A stretch of 64,000 nt of DNA from Mucilaginibacter straminoryzae (GCF_022953055.1 NZ_JALJEJ010000003.1:310001-374000); one strand, 5' to 3'; numbered from the stretch's first letter, positions 44,438 to 53,746 are shown. Notes: a model not told the origin generated them from the letters alone. Program-made: numbers and translations.

Positions 44438-45239
44438 GCTGACATTTATTGATCAGTTAGGGCGCAAAATTGTGCTGGATAAGTACCCTTCCCGGATTAT
44501 TTCAGTGGTTCCGTCTCAAACAGAACTATTGTTCGATCTTGGTCTTGGCGAGCGTGTAGCTGGTGTTACGAAGTATTGTTGCCATCCTGCAAGTGCCCTT
44601 CAAAATTCTGCTGTTATTGGCGCTACCAAACAATTGGATTTAAACCTGATCAGAAGTTTAAAGCCGGATTTAATTATCGCCAATAAAGAAGAGAACGATC
44701 GCGAACAGATTGAGGAGCTAATGCAGGAATTTCCTGTTTGGGTGAGCGATATCAACGATCTGTCCGGTAGCTTACAGATGATCCAAGCGATAAGCGAGCT
44801 TACCTGTACTACACAAACTGCTTCAAATCTTATACGCCGAATAGAAGCTGGGTTTAGTAATTTGACGACCATCTCAAAACCGCTTGACGTGCTCTACTTT
44901 ATCTGGCGTAAACCCTATATGACTGCTGGTACAGGCACTTTTATAGACCATTTGTTGGCGCGTTGCGGTCTTAGAAACGCGCTTCTTGCAGACCGTTACC
45001 CGGCTCTTAGTGCAGAAGAAATTGTAAACCTGAATCCCGCTGTTATTTTCCTTTCCAGCGAACCCTATCCGTTTAAAGAGAAACATATTGCTGAATTTCG
45101 AGAACTATTGCCAGATGCGTTGATAGAAATAGTAGATGGCGAGCTATTTTCGTGGTATGGAAGCCGGTTAATATATTCACCTGATTATTTTAATGCCCTG
45201 ATAACCAACATAGACAAGCGTTTAGGGGTAAAAAAATAA
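44427..45239 (+). CDS. Helical-backbone metal/cofactor-binding protein (BtuF-like), without signal peptide
   Basis: This 270-residue protein has the two-lobe class III solute-binding fold of BtuF/FhuD proteins. The N-lobe has PSRIISVVPSQTELLFDLGLGERVAGVTKYC and LIRSLKPDLIIANKEEN. The C-lobe has KPLDVLYFIWRKPYMTAGTGTFIDHLLARCG and LNPAVIFLSSEPYPF. The GTG at 44418 or the ATG at 44427 both give a protein without any signal peptide or lipobox, so a cytoplasmic location or another export route is implied. No ABC transporter genes are adjacent. The start overlaps the glycosyltransferase gene by 11 bp; a functional link is unclear. Confidence 0.85.
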   Translation: MPTKLTFIDQLGRKIVLDKYPSRIISVVPSQTELLFDLGLGERVAGVTKYCCHPASALQNSAVIGATKQLDLNLIRSLKPDLIIANKEENDREQIEELMQEFPVWVSDINDLSGSLQMIQAISELTCTTQTASNLIRRIEAGFSNLTTISKPLDVLYFIWRKPYMTAGTGTFIDHLLARCGLRNALLADRYPALSAEEIVNLNPAVIFLSSEPYPFKEKHIAEFRELLPDALIEIVDGELFSWYGSRLIYSPDYFNALITNIDKRLGVKK

Positions 45240-45269
45240 AAAATGATTTTAAATTACCGTTCATAAGGC

Positions 45270-45277
45270 TATCTTTG
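45270..45277 (+). promoter_or_regulatory. Bacteroidota -7 element (TATCTTTG) for tRNA-Leu(UAG)
   Basis: An exact TAnnTTTG match ending 19 bp before the tRNA. The -33 position is only T-rich. Confidence 0.6.
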
Positions 45278-45296
45278 CCAACTCAAAATCCTAACT

Positions 45297-45378
45297 GCGG
45301 AAGTGGCGTAATTGGTAGCCGCACCAGACTTAGGATCTGGCGCCGCGAGGCGTGGGGGTTCGAGTCCCTTCTTCCGCA
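45297..45378 (+). tRNA. tRNA-Leu (anticodon UAG)
   Basis: 82 nt, class II cloverleaf. The acceptor is GCGGAAG with CTTCCGC. The anticodon arm is CCAGA-CTTAGGA-TCTGG, giving anticodon UAG for CUA codons. A long variable arm (CGCCGCGAGGCGT), a GGTTCGAGT T-loop and discriminator A follow. No encoded CCA. A terminator follows within 3 bp. Confidence 0.97.
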
Positions 45379-45380
45379 CT

Positions 45381-45413
45381 AACCCGCTCTAAATATTTAG
45401 AGCGGGTTTTTTA
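45381..45413 (+). terminator. Terminator after tRNA-Leu(UAG)
   Basis: A perfect palindrome with arms AACCCGCTCTAAAT, followed by a T-run. Confidence 0.92.
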
Positions 45414-45531
45414 TTTGATATGCATTTCCAATTTAAAGTCTGTTGAAAATAGTTGGCTTAAGGAATATTTTTAGCGTTCAAAAAAGAATATGAATTAAGT
45501 TTTATCTTCACACCATTAATCAAAACCTTTC

Positions 45532-46506
45532 ATGAAAGTAGTTAAACTATTCTTTGCGTTATTCTTTTTGTCAATTTTATTTTCATGCGGCGGCGGCGAA
45601 GTTAAAACAAAACAGTCGTTGCCTAAAGTTAAACTCCCACCCGATGAACAGGGATTTTTGGATCGGTTGATACATGCCAAATCACTTATACCAGATAGTC
45701 TAAGTGACGTTCGTAAACAGTTTTTAGAAGATAGCCTGAAAACAGCCATAGACCAATGGCTATCAAAACAAACGGATCTTAAAGCAAATCGCTGGATTGG
45801 CGTTGTTATGAATGATACCGTTGGTCAAAGTTTAAGTTCTGAGCATAGCGTGCTGCAGTTATATATCCCTGTTCCAAAAACTACCGACACCACTACCTCC
45901 AGATTTGATTTTACCCGTTCCGCTACCATTACCATGTCTGTCGATATGGATGATGACGCAATGGCTAAGACAAAAAAACAGCTTTCTGACGGAGATTCAG
46001 TTGTATTTAGCGGATATTTTACACCATTAAGTAAACAAACTCCCGACCTTTTAAGCAATGCTGGTAGCTTTTTTAATTCCCCTTCATTAGATTTTACGCC
46101 CACAGAGCTATATAAAAAAGGCGATAAAATACCGCCTGTACGGGTTAGTCCGGACACTACTGGATTGTATAAGTCGCCCATTTCATTGACAGCAAAAACG
46201 AAAGTCATCAAAGAAAGTGGCGATCGTTTCCTGCATTTTTATATTACTGTTAAAAATGTCTCAAAAAAGCCAATCTTTGGGTCAACTGTACAATGGATGG
46301 TGACCACAAAAAATGGGAAACCAGCAAAAGTAGATGGTGCAACAGGAATTTGGCTACCGGGATATTTTAACCAGACATTGGCACCTGGTGCAAGTGAAAC
46401 AGAAGAATGGGAGTATCAAAGTACTGATGGCGAGAAGGTGCAGCGTATTCTTCCTAAAACAGTTACGTTTTATAATGGGCTCCAGTGGAAGCTTGGTAAA
46501 CATTAA
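45532..46506 (+). CDS. Lipoprotein of unknown function
   Basis: This 324-residue protein has a signal with lipobox (FLSILFSCGGG, Cys about 20). The N-terminal half is helical and polar (RLIHAKSLIPDSLSDVRKQFL). The rest is beta-rich: a segment of about 80-150 (WIGVVMNDTVGQSLSSEHSV), and a C-terminal immunoglobulin-like region of about 225-324 (RFLHFYITVKNVSKKPIFGSTV, LAPGASETEEWEYQS). The C-terminal part looks like a FxLyD or DUF4352-type domain. No catalytic residues are recognisable. It stands alone between the tRNA and the metallochaperone gene. Confidence 0.7.
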   Translation: MKVVKLFFALFFLSILFSCGGGEVKTKQSLPKVKLPPDEQGFLDRLIHAKSLIPDSLSDVRKQFLEDSLKTAIDQWLSKQTDLKANRWIGVVMNDTVGQSLSSEHSVLQLYIPVPKTTDTTTSRFDFTRSATITMSVDMDDDAMAKTKKQLSDGDSVVFSGYFTPLSKQTPDLLSNAGSFFNSPSLDFTPTELYKKGDKIPPVRVSPDTTGLYKSPISLTAKTKVIKESGDRFLHFYITVKNVSKKPIFGSTVQWMVTTKNGKPAKVDGATGIWLPGYFNQTLAPGASETEEWEYQSTDGEKVQRILPKTVTFYNGLQWKLGKH

Positions 46507-46723
46507 CGAAAGACATAAGCCTAGGCTTATATTAATGCCGGACTTAACGCATCACAATAAATAATTAGGTTGACCAGTGTTCGATAAATACTTCGATAAA
46601 ATATTGATCCTATTGTTTGCTTTCTAACCATTATAGTCATACGCTATTTTCCAGATTCGATCCTGATTAGCTAGAACCGTTGTGTTACAACGAGTGATAA
46701 TCAATAAGTATTTTTCGCTCATT

Positions 46724-46754
46724 TTCATAAATGCAACATTATTGCATTTATGAA
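46724..46754. promoter_or_regulatory. Perfect palindromic operator, probable Zur-type site
   Basis: TTCATAAATGCAA and TTGCATTTATGAA are perfect 13-bp arms around CATTA. The core TGCAA-N5-TTGCA is AT-rich and symmetric, as expected of a Fur/Zur dimer site. It covers the -33 TTG of the promoter below, so a bound repressor would exclude RNA polymerase. The identity of the regulator is inferred from the regulated gene (COG0523). Confidence 0.65.
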
Positions 46755-46771
46755 ATTTTTAGCTAAGTTTG
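46742..46771 (+). promoter_or_regulatory. Bacteroidota promoter of the COG0523 gene
   Basis: TTG (46742-46744) and TAAGTTTG (46764-46771) are separated by 19 bp, an excellent -33/-7 match. The expected start of transcription is about 46778, giving a leader of roughly 15 nt. Confidence 0.75.
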
Positions 46772-46793
46772 CCGCTTTAACAATCTTGGCAAA

Positions 46794-47987
46794 ATGAAAA
46801 AACTACCGGTTACCGTATTAAGCGGCTTTTTGGGTGCAGGTAAAACCACCCTGCTCAACCATGTTTTACATAACAAAGCAAATATGCGTGTCGCCGTTAT
46901 CGTCAATGATATGAGCGAAGTAAACATCGACGCGCAATTGGTAGCGAACGAAAAAACGCTGTCGCGAACGGAAGAAAAACTCGTAGAGATGAGCAATGGC
47001 TGTATTTGCTGCACGCTTCGCGAAGATTTAATGATCGAAGTAGAAAAACTGGCCCGGGAAAACCGTTTCGATTACCTGCTGATAGAAAGTACAGGGGTAT
47101 CAGAACCCATTCCCGTTGCACAAACCTTTACGTTTGTTGATGATAATGCCGGTATAGATCTTAGTCGCTTTTCGCAGTTAGATACCATGGTGACTGTTGT
47201 TGACTGCTACAATTTTTACAAAGATTTTGGCAGCGCCGAAAAGTTGCTTGACCGTCACCTTGTAGACGACACGGCCGACCAGCGCACCATTGTCAACTTA
47301 TTGACAGACCAGATAGAGTTTGCCAATGTGATTATCCTGAACAAGACAGACCTGCTCCCTGAAAAAGATATCTGCCTGTTAGAGGCACTGATGAAACGGC
47401 TTAACCCAGATGCTAAAATTATACGGTCGGCCTTTGGCCGTGTTGCGCCTGAAGAAATATTGAACACCGGGTTGTTCGACTTTGAAAAGGCTTCCATGTC
47501 GGCTGGCTGGATAAAAGAACTGGAAAATGAACATGTACCCGAAACGGAAGAGTACGGTATCGGGTCGATCGTATTCAGGGCCAGAAAACCCTTCCACCCG
47601 ATTCGTTTCTGGCATTGGTTAAAAGAAGAATTTCCGGATAACATCATCCGTTCTAAAGGGATGTTCTGGATAGCCTCCCGCCCGGATGACGCCTTAAACC
47701 TTTCCCAGGCCGGAGGCTCAAGCAGGCTCGAAAGGGCTGGTGTTTGGTGGGCAAGTATGTCTTATGCAGAAAGGATCCGTTACCCGGACTATATCGAAAA
47801 CAAAGCTTATATCGAAGGCAAATGGGTTAAAGACTGGGCAGACCGTACAATTGAATTAGTTTTTATTGGACAGGATCTGAACAAAGCGCAATTAATCAGC
47901 GAATTAGAAGACTGCTTGTTGACGGAGGACGAAGCGAAGGCTTTCCTGGCCGGCAAAAGCTTTTCGGACCCCTTCAGGGTTGAGTAA
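46794..47987 (+). CDS. COG0523 (CobW/ZigA-type) GTPase metallochaperone
   Basis: This 397-residue G3E-family GTPase has a P-loop at residues 11-19 (GFLGAGKTT), the metal-binding CICC at 70-73 ([13 protein letters not shown]), [12 protein letters not shown], and guanine-specificity NKTD ([10 protein letters not shown]). A CobW C-terminal domain lies at about 255-390 ([22 protein letters not shown]). Members deliver zinc or another metal to client enzymes, mostly under zinc limitation. A strong promoter overlapped by a perfect palindrome supports repression by a metal sensor such as Zur. It is monocistronic; the next gene is more than 200 bp away. CobW proper is less likely because no cobalamin synthesis genes are adjacent. 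Confidence 0.9.
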   Translation: MKKLPVTVLSGFLGAGKTTLLNHVLHNKANMRVAVIVNDMSEVNIDAQLVANEKTLSRTEEKLVEMSNGCICCTLREDLMIEVEKLARENRFDYLLIESTGVSEPIPVAQTFTFVDDNAGIDLSRFSQLDTMVTVVDCYNFYKDFGSAEKLLDRHLVDDTADQRTIVNLLTDQIEFANVIILNKTDLLPEKDICLLEALMKRLNPDAKIIRSAFGRVAPEEILNTGLFDFEKASMSAGWIKELENEHVPETEEYGIGSIVFRARKPFHPIRFWHWLKEEFPDNIIRSKGMFWIASRPDDALNLSQAGGSSRLERAGVWWASMSYAERIRYPDYIENKAYIEGKWVKDWADRTIELVFIGQDLNKAQLISELEDCLLTEDEAKAFLAGKSFSDPFRVE

Positions 47988-48199
47988 AACTACCTTGCTC
48001 TTCGCCATGATTTTAACGCGGAAAGGCATTCTGTTTTTTCCGTTTTGAAAAGATCCTTGCCATTTCGGTAGGCCTTCATAACCGCAGCGGTTCATTCGGT
48101 CTCTCCCCCGAAGGTCGTTGCTGCCGGGCAGGGCGTATTCTGCTTACAGTCTATTTATTGGCATTACCTTTATTAGCCCAATTGCATAAATTCTAAATA

Positions 48200-49531
48200 A
48201 TGCAAAACGGCGTGTTAATTATAGACGATGAAACTAAGCTTGCCGGCCTTCTGGGCCGCATCATTGGTTTAGAGGGATTCCAGGTTTTTGAGGCAAACAA
48301 GGCTAAAGACGGTCTTAAAGTGTTATCGCAGGAAGACATCCTGGTGGTGATCACCGATATTAAGCTGCCTGATATCAAAGGCATTGAACTGGTCACCAGG
48401 ATTAAGGAAATCAAGCCCTATGTAGAAGTGATCTGCGTTACGGCATACGGCACTATACCAGACGGCGTTCAGGCCATGAAAAACGGTGCGTTTGATTATC
48501 TGACAAAAGGTGATGATAACGAAAAACTACTCCCGCTGCTTTACAAGGCCTACGACAAGGCTGTATTACAATTAAAACTCTACCAATTAGAGAATAAAGC
48601 CATCAAGCGGTACAGCTTTAAGTCGATCCTCGGAAAATCAAAACCTATCAGGCAGGCCATTGAACTGGCAGAAAAGGTTTCGTTGACGAACACCACCGTT
48701 TTACTGCTCGGCGAAACAGGTACGGGGAAAGAACTTTTCGCCCAGGCTATCCACTATAACAGTCCGCGGAATCATAAGAACTTTGTAGCCGTCAATTGCA
48801 GCGCATTCAGTAAAGAATTATTAGAAAGCGAATTGTTCGGCCATAAGGCAGGCGCCTTTACCAGTGCCGTCAAAGAAAAGAAAGGCTTGTTTGAAGAAGC
48901 CAATGGCGGTACCATCTTCCTGGACGAGATCGGCGAAATGAACCTGGAGCTGCAGGCCAAACTGTTGCGTGTATTGGAAAGCGGCGAATTTATTAAAGTG
49001 GGTGATACACGCGTGCAGACTGTGAACGTACGGATCATCGCAGCTACAAACCGCGATCTGAATAAAGAGATAGAGAAAGAACGTTTCCGGGCCGACCTGT
49101 TTTACCGGCTTTCGGTATTCTCTATCACCCTGCCCTCTTTAAGCCAGCGAAAAGACGACATCCCGATATTAGTTAACCACTACCTGAAAGAGTTCTCCAC
49201 TAAACTTAACAATCCCATCAAAGAAACAGATCCTGCTTTTTTAAAGGCATTGGAAGATCATGAATGGAAGGGCAACATCCGCGAGCTACGAAATCTGATA
49301 GAGCGGGCAGTAATTGTAGGCAGGGATAAACTGACCACACATGTGCTGCCGTTCGATTTTTTTACACATGCTGCTACAAGTAATACCATCTTTGATATGG
49401 CCGCTATGGAAAAAGAACACATAGCAAAAGTAATGCGTTATACGCACGGCAATAAAACAGAAACAGCCAGGTTACTCAACATTGGTTTAACTACACTGTA
49501 TCGAAAGATCGAAGAATATCAGATCGCCTGA
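48200..49531 (+). CDS. Sigma-54-dependent (NtrC-type) response regulator of the kdp cluster
   Basis: This 443-residue regulator has a receiver domain with phospho-acceptor D53 (VVITDIKLPD). The AAA+ domain (about 145-375) has Walker A GETGTGKELFAQAI, the sigma-54 contact loop GAFTSA (218-223; consensus GAFTGA) and Walker B GGTIFLDEIGEM. A Fis-type helix-turn-helix closes it (NKTETARLLNIGLTTLYRKIEEY). A strong terminator follows, then the kdp genes on the same strand. Canonical kdp systems use the OmpR-type KdpE; none is present here. I infer that this protein activates kdp through sigma-54, with the histidine kinase at 57.6 kb as partner. Ligand or stress signal unknown. Confidence 0.92.
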   Translation: MQNGVLIIDDETKLAGLLGRIIGLEGFQVFEANKAKDGLKVLSQEDILVVITDIKLPDIKGIELVTRIKEIKPYVEVICVTAYGTIPDGVQAMKNGAFDYLTKGDDNEKLLPLLYKAYDKAVLQLKLYQLENKAIKRYSFKSILGKSKPIRQAIELAEKVSLTNTTVLLLGETGTGKELFAQAIHYNSPRNHKNFVAVNCSAFSKELLESELFGHKAGAFTSAVKEKKGLFEEANGGTIFLDEIGEMNLELQAKLLRVLESGEFIKVGDTRVQTVNVRIIAATNRDLNKEIEKERFRADLFYRLSVFSITLPSLSQRKDDIPILVNHYLKEFSTKLNNPIKETDPAFLKALEDHEWKGNIRELRNLIERAVIVGRDKLTTHVLPFDFFTHAATSNTIFDMAAMEKEHIAKVMRYTHGNKTETARLLNIGLTTLYRKIEEYQIA

Positions 49532-49550
49532 CAAAGCTTTTCATCCCGGT

Positions 49551-49581
49551 AAAAAGCCTTCCATTTTGGAAGGCTTTTTTT
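49551..49581 (+). terminator. Intrinsic terminator after the NtrC-type regulator
   Basis: AAAAAGCCTTCC pairs with GGAAGGCTTTTT around an ATTTT loop, with a T-run. It separates the regulator gene from the kdp operon. Confidence 0.9.
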
Positions 49582-49671
49582 ATTGCCCCTTTTCCAAAAG
49601 CACAACAAAAAAATTACAAATCACTATAAATCAATTACTTATAAATAAAATATAAAAACTGGTGCCAGTTT

Positions 49672-49687
49672 TGGCATTGGTGTTACA
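49672..49687 (+). promoter_or_regulatory. Candidate sigma-54 promoter of the kdp operon
   Basis: TGGCAT (-24) and TTACA (-12) keep GG and the second -12 position 10 bp apart; the -12 core is AC instead of GC. The start would be near 49698, directly at the 27-aa ORF. An overlapping alternative (TGGTGC...TTGGC) has an 11-bp spacing, which is one too many. The site is overlapped by AACTGG-TG-CCAGTT. Context, not sequence alone, makes it plausible. Confidence 0.45.
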
Positions 49688-49699
49688 AAATACAACATC

Positions 49700-49783
49700 A
49701 TGCTCACTATCATTTTATTTATCGCCTTGCTGCTTGGCTGCTGGCTCATCTTTAAATCAATAGACTGGTTCGAAAAAATTTAA
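49700..49783 (+). CDS. 27-aa membrane peptide upstream of kdpF
   Basis: This ORF encodes 27 residues: a single hydrophobic helix (residues 2-18, LTIILFIALLLGCWLIF) followed by a polar tail KSIDWFEKI. It ends 4 bp before the kdpF ATG, so the two are tightly packed. The size, topology and position resemble KdpF, which stabilises the KdpABC complex, but the sequence differs from the KdpF next door. It may be a second small subunit or a leader peptide. Short length means coding is inferred from position, hydrophobicity and spacing only; too short for ordinary gene callers. Confidence 0.6.
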   Translation: MLTIILFIALLLGCWLIFKSIDWFEKI

Positions 49784-49787
49784 AACT

Positions 49788-49865
49788 ATGTTGGCTCTAT
49801 TCATCATTTCCATCGCAGTATTCATTTACATGATCTATGTACTGCTAAAACCCGAAAAATTTTAA
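49788..49865 (+). CDS. kdpF: K(+)-transporting ATPase subunit F
   Basis: This 25-residue single-helix peptide (LALFIISIAVFIYMIYVLL) ends KPEKF, the typical KdpF finish. KdpF is a lipid-like stabiliser in the KdpFABC complex. It lies 11 bp before kdpA and 4 bp after the 27-aa ORF. It is too short for standard gene detection but well supported by position and C-terminus. Confidence 0.85.
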   Translation: MLALFIISIAVFIYMIYVLLKPEKF

Positions 49866-49876
49866 TCCCTGCCACA

Positions 49877-51592
49877 ATGAATACCGAACTCTTAGGCATT
49901 GTCGCCTCATTTATTATCACCTTGCTTATCGCTATTCCGCTTGGCAAATATTTAGCGAAAACGTTTGCCGGCGAAAAAGTATGGACAGACTTTTTGAAAC
50001 CTATAGAAAACGCAATCTTCAAGTTATCGGGCATCAATCCGGCTAAGCCGATGGACTGGAAACAGTTCTTGAAAGCCATGATGACCATCAACATCCTTTG
50101 GTTGGTATATGGCTTTTTTGTGCTGTTGTATCAGGATAAACTACCGCTTAACCCGGATGGTAACCCGGGCATGACTGCTGATCTGGCTTTCAATACCATC
50201 ATCAGCTTTGTAGTTAACTGTAACCTTCAGCACTACAGTGGCGAAAGCGGTGCTACATACCTTACACAGCACTTTATTTTTATGTTTCTGCACTTCACCA
50301 GTTGTGCTACCGGTATTGCCGCAGCAATTGCTGTATTTAAAGCCTTCAGAGATAAAACCACTGCAGATGTTGGTAACTTCTGGATGTACTTTGTACGTTC
50401 TATTACCCGTTTACTGCTGCCAATTTCTGCAATTATCGCCCTGATACTGGCCTTCAATGGCACACCGAGCAGCTATGCGGGCAAAGATAAGATCATCACT
50501 GTTCAGGGCGATACCGTTAACGTTTCGCGCGGCCCAGCAGCACCCATGATTGCCATTAAACACTTGGGCACTAACGGCGGCGGATGGTTTGGTGCAAACT
50601 CTGCCCACCCGCTGGAGAATCCAAACTACCTCACCAACATGGTGGAGATCATTGCGCAATTCATTATCCCTGTAGCCATGATCCTGGCCTTTGGATATTT
50701 CATCAACCGTAAAAAATTAGGTTGGATCATTTTTGGGGTGATGATGGTTGGTACGCTGATGTTTATGGTACCGACTATCATTGGCGAAGTTAGCGGAAAC
50801 CCCATGATCGCTAAAATGGGCATCAGCCAGCCAACCGGTTCTATGGAAGGTAAGGAAGTTCGCTTTGGCCCAATGGCTACCGGCTACTGGAGCACCCTGA
50901 CTACCGTTACCTCAACCGGTTCAGTAAACGGCATGCACGATAGCATGGTTCCGCTGAGCGGTTTATGGCAGCTGCTGGCCATGATGATCAATGGCTTCTT
51001 TGGCGGTTGTGGCGTAGGCATACTCAACTACCTGGTTTACCTCATCATTGCCGTGTTTATCTCTGGGTTGATGGTAGGCCGTACACCAGAATTCCTGGGG
51101 CATAAAGTAGAAGCGCGGGAAGTAAAAATAGCTGCGCTCATCACCCTGCTTAGTCCGTTCCTGATCATGGCAGGTACCGCACTGTCAAGCTACATGTTCG
51201 TTCATCATGGCAATGCAGACTGGGCGGTGAAGCCATCAAGCTGGTTAAATAATCCGGGCTATCATGGTTTTTCTGAAATGCTTTACGAATATACATCGGC
51301 AAATGCCAACAACGGATCTGGTTTCGAAGGCCTGGGCGATAATAACATCTTCTGGAACGTCAGCACGGGTATTGTCCTGCTGTTCGGGCGCTTTCTGCCG
51401 ATCATCGGCCCTGTGGCGATTGCCGGACTGTTAGGCAAAAAGAAATATGTTCCTGAATCTGCCGGAACTTTACGGATCGATACCGTCACCTTCGGCATCA
51501 TGACGTTTGCTGTCATCCTTGTACTTAACGCCCTATCCTATTTCCCTGCATTAGCCTTAGGCCCAATTGCAGAACATTTTTCAATGAAATAA
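49877..51592 (+). CDS. kdpA: K(+)-transporting ATPase subunit A
   Basis: This 571-residue inner-membrane channel subunit binds and passes potassium. It has about ten membrane helices. Selectivity-filter-type blocks are [43 protein letters not shown] and [19 protein letters not shown]. The N-terminus has [21 protein letters not shown], as in E. coli KdpA (557 residues). It lies 2 bp before kdpB. With KdpB it forms the high-affinity potassium pump used when external potassium is scarce. Confidence 0.97.
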   Translation: MNTELLGIVASFIITLLIAIPLGKYLAKTFAGEKVWTDFLKPIENAIFKLSGINPAKPMDWKQFLKAMMTINILWLVYGFFVLLYQDKLPLNPDGNPGMTADLAFNTIISFVVNCNLQHYSGESGATYLTQHFIFMFLHFTSCATGIAAAIAVFKAFRDKTTADVGNFWMYFVRSITRLLLPISAIIALILAFNGTPSSYAGKDKIITVQGDTVNVSRGPAAPMIAIKHLGTNGGGWFGANSAHPLENPNYLTNMVEIIAQFIIPVAMILAFGYFINRKKLGWIIFGVMMVGTLMFMVPTIIGEVSGNPMIAKMGISQPTGSMEGKEVRFGPMATGYWSTLTTVTSTGSVNGMHDSMVPLSGLWQLLAMMINGFFGGCGVGILNYLVYLIIAVFISGLMVGRTPEFLGHKVEAREVKIAALITLLSPFLIMAGTALSSYMFVHHGNADWAVKPSSWLNNPGYHGFSEMLYEYTSANANNGSGFEGLGDNNIFWNVSTGIVLLFGRFLPIIGPVAIAGLLGKKKYVPESAGTLRIDTVTFGIMTFAVILVLNALSYFPALALGPIAEHFSMK

Positions 51593-51594
51593 CC

Positions 51595-53679
51595 ATGAAA
51601 GCTCAATCAAATAAATTATTTGAACCTGCCTTAGTGCAAACAGCACTCAAAGAAAGTTTCATCAAGCTGAACCCTAAAGTAATGCTCCGTAACCCGGTGA
51701 TGTTTACTGTAGAAGTGGGTACGGTAATTATGCTGGCAGTAAGCATTTACAGCTTAACCAACCACGGTCAGGGTTCGTTCACCTATAACTTCGTCATATT
51801 CCTCATACTGCTGATCACTGTATTATTCGCCAACTTTGCCGAAGCCATTGCCGAAGCACGTGGAAAGGCACAAGCAGACAGCCTGCGTAAAACCCGCGAA
51901 GACACACCTGCAAATGTGATATTCGAAGACGGCACCACGGCTGTTGTATCATCCAGCCGCCTTAAAAAAGGAGATGTATTTTACTGCGAGGCAGGTGACA
52001 CCATCCCTACCGACGGGGAAATTATTGAGGGCCTGGCTACCATCGACGAATCGGCCATTACCGGCGAGTCTGCGCCCGTGATACGCGAGGCAGGGGGCGA
52101 TAAATCATCCGTAACCGGTGGCACTAAAGTGCTTTCAGACCGTATCAAGGTATTGGTAACCACCCAGCCAGGCGAAAGCTTCCTGGATAAAATGATTGCA
52201 CTGGTAGAAGGTGCGTCAAGGCAGAAAACACCTAACGAGATTGCCTTAACCATCCTGCTGGCAAGCTTCACACTGATCTTTATTATTGTTTGCGTGACAC
52301 TGCAACCCTTTGCAGATTATGCTAAAACACCTATTACCATAGCAGCGCTTATTTCTTTATTCGTCTGCTTAATTCCAACCACCATTGGTGGTCTGTTATC
52401 AGCCATTGGTATCGCAGGGATGGACAGGGCTCTGCGTGCCAATGTGATAACAAAATCTGGTAAAGCAGTAGAAACAGCTGGTGATATTGACACCCTGTTG
52501 CTGGACAAAACCGGAACCATCACCATTGGTAACCGTAAAGCCACTCAGTTCTGGCCGGCGCCCGGCATTAACCAGGCGGAGATGATCAAAGCCTGCGTGC
52601 TATCGTCCCTTTCTGATGAAACACCGGAGGGCAAATCGATTATTGAATTGAGCCTTAATGACAAGGGGGAATCTCCGCGCGAAATCGAAAAACTGATCAA
52701 TCAATACAAAGCCCTCCCTACTGGGGAAGGTTTGGGAGGGGCTTCAGTCACCTTTATAAAATTCACTGCCGAAACCCGTTCAAGCGGTATTGACACCCCG
52801 GATGGTAAACGCATCCGCAAAGGCGCTTTTGATTCTATTCGCAACCTTGTACAAAAAGCAGGGAACAAGTTCCCTGATGAAACAGCCGAAAGGGTGAAGA
52901 TCATCTCATCTAACGGCGGCACCCCATTAGTCGTTTCAGAGAATGAGCAAGTGCTTGGTGTAATAGAACTACAGGATATTATTAAACCCGGCATTGCCGA
53001 ACGTTTTGACCGCCTGCGCAAAATGGGCGTAAAAACAGTGATGGTGACCGGCGACAACCCGTTAACAGCCAAATTTATTGCCGAAAAGGCCGGTGTAGAC
53101 GATTTCATTGCCGAAGCCAAACCAGAAGATAAGATGAACTACATTAAGCAGGAGCAAAACAGTGGTAAACTGGTAGCCATGATGGGCGACGGTACCAATG
53201 ATGCCCCTGCCCTTGCCCAGGCAGACGTTGGCGTGGCCATGAACAGCGGCACACAGGCTGCAAAAGAAGCAGGTAACATGGTAGATCTGGACAACGACCC
53301 CACCAAGTTGATCGAGATTGTGGAGATCGGCAAGCAATTGCTGATTACCCGCGGTACGCTCACCACGTTCTCTATCGCTAATGACGTTGCCAAATACTTC
53401 GCCATTGTTCCGGCACTGTTCATTGCTTCTATTCCTGCTTTGCAAAGCATCAATATCATGAAACTGCACAGCCCGGAAAGCGCTATTCTTTCTGCCGTCA
53501 TCTTCAACGCCATCATTATCCCGTTACTGATCCCGCTGGCGTTAAAGGGCGTGGAATACAAACCTATCGGTGCCAGTTCGTTGCTGCGCAGAAACCTGCT
53601 GATTTATGGTTTAGGCGGCGTTATCGCGCCATTCATCGGCATTAAATTAATAGACCTGGTAGTCGCACTGTTTATCTAA
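51595..53679 (+). CDS. kdpB: K(+)-transporting ATPase subunit B (P-type ATPase), with an in-frame repeat insertion
   Basis: This 694-residue catalytic subunit has the A-domain motif [12 protein letters not shown], the phosphorylation site DKTGT with D304, and the hinge [39 protein letters not shown]-binding residues lie in [22 protein letters not shown]. It is about 12 residues longer than E. coli KdpB (682). The extra stretch [11 protein letters not shown] (residues 373-383, in the nucleotide-binding domain just before [11 protein letters not shown]) is encoded by a palindromic repeat-like segment. The frame is intact, so the enzyme is probably functional. It lies 2 bp after kdpA; kdpC follows after 108 bp that hold another repeat. 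Confidence 0.96.
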   Translation: MKAQSNKLFEPALVQTALKESFIKLNPKVMLRNPVMFTVEVGTVIMLAVSIYSLTNHGQGSFTYNFVIFLILLITVLFANFAEAIAEARGKAQADSLRKTREDTPANVIFEDGTTAVVSSSRLKKGDVFYCEAGDTIPTDGEIIEGLATIDESAITGESAPVIREAGGDKSSVTGGTKVLSDRIKVLVTTQPGESFLDKMIALVEGASRQKTPNEIALTILLASFTLIFIIVCVTLQPFADYAKTPITIAALISLFVCLIPTTIGGLLSAIGIAGMDRALRANVITKSGKAVETAGDIDTLLLDKTGTITIGNRKATQFWPAPGINQAEMIKACVLSSLSDETPEGKSIIELSLNDKGESPREIEKLINQYKALPTGEGLGGASVTFIKFTAETRSSGIDTPDGKRIRKGAFDSIRNLVQKAGNKFPDETAERVKIISSNGGTPLVVSENEQVLGVIELQDIIKPGIAERFDRLRKMGVKTVMVTGDNPLTAKFIAEKAGVDDFIAEAKPEDKMNYIKQEQNSGKLVAMMGDGTNDAPALAQADVGVAMNSGTQAAKEAGNMVDLDNDPTKLIEIVEIGKQLLITRGTLTTFSIANDVAKYFAIVPALFIASIPALQSINIMKLHSPESAILSAVIFNAIIIPLLIPLALKGVEYKPIGASSLLRRNLLIYGLGGVIAPFIGIKLIDLVVALFI
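52708..52745. repeat. REP-like palindromic repeat inside kdpB, copy 2
   Basis: AAGCCCTCCC pairs with GGGAGGGGCTT (one extra G), with an inner CCCTACTGGGG. It reads in frame as [13 protein letters not shown]. The layout, two G-rich arms joined by GGTTTGGGAGG, matches short Bacteroidota intergenic repeats as I recall them. Confidence 0.5.
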
Positions 53680-53746
53680 AAACCGATCTGCCCTTAACCA
53701 TTATTAAAAAGGGCTAAATAAAATTATTCCATTATATAAAAAAGTT

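Noticed and set aside
46516..46531. Perfect 16-bp palindrome ATAAGCCTAGGCTTAT after the lipoprotein gene
   Set aside because: No loop and no T-run, so terminator or operator function cannot be supported; may be chance.
46678..46692. CGTTGT-N3-ACAACG palindrome upstream of the COG0523 promoter
   Set aside because: Short, about 85 bp from the promoter, and without similarity to the main operator.
53062..53561. Long ORFs antisense to kdpB
   Set aside because: They lie opposite strongly conserved P-type ATPase codons and give no recognisable domain; shadow frames.
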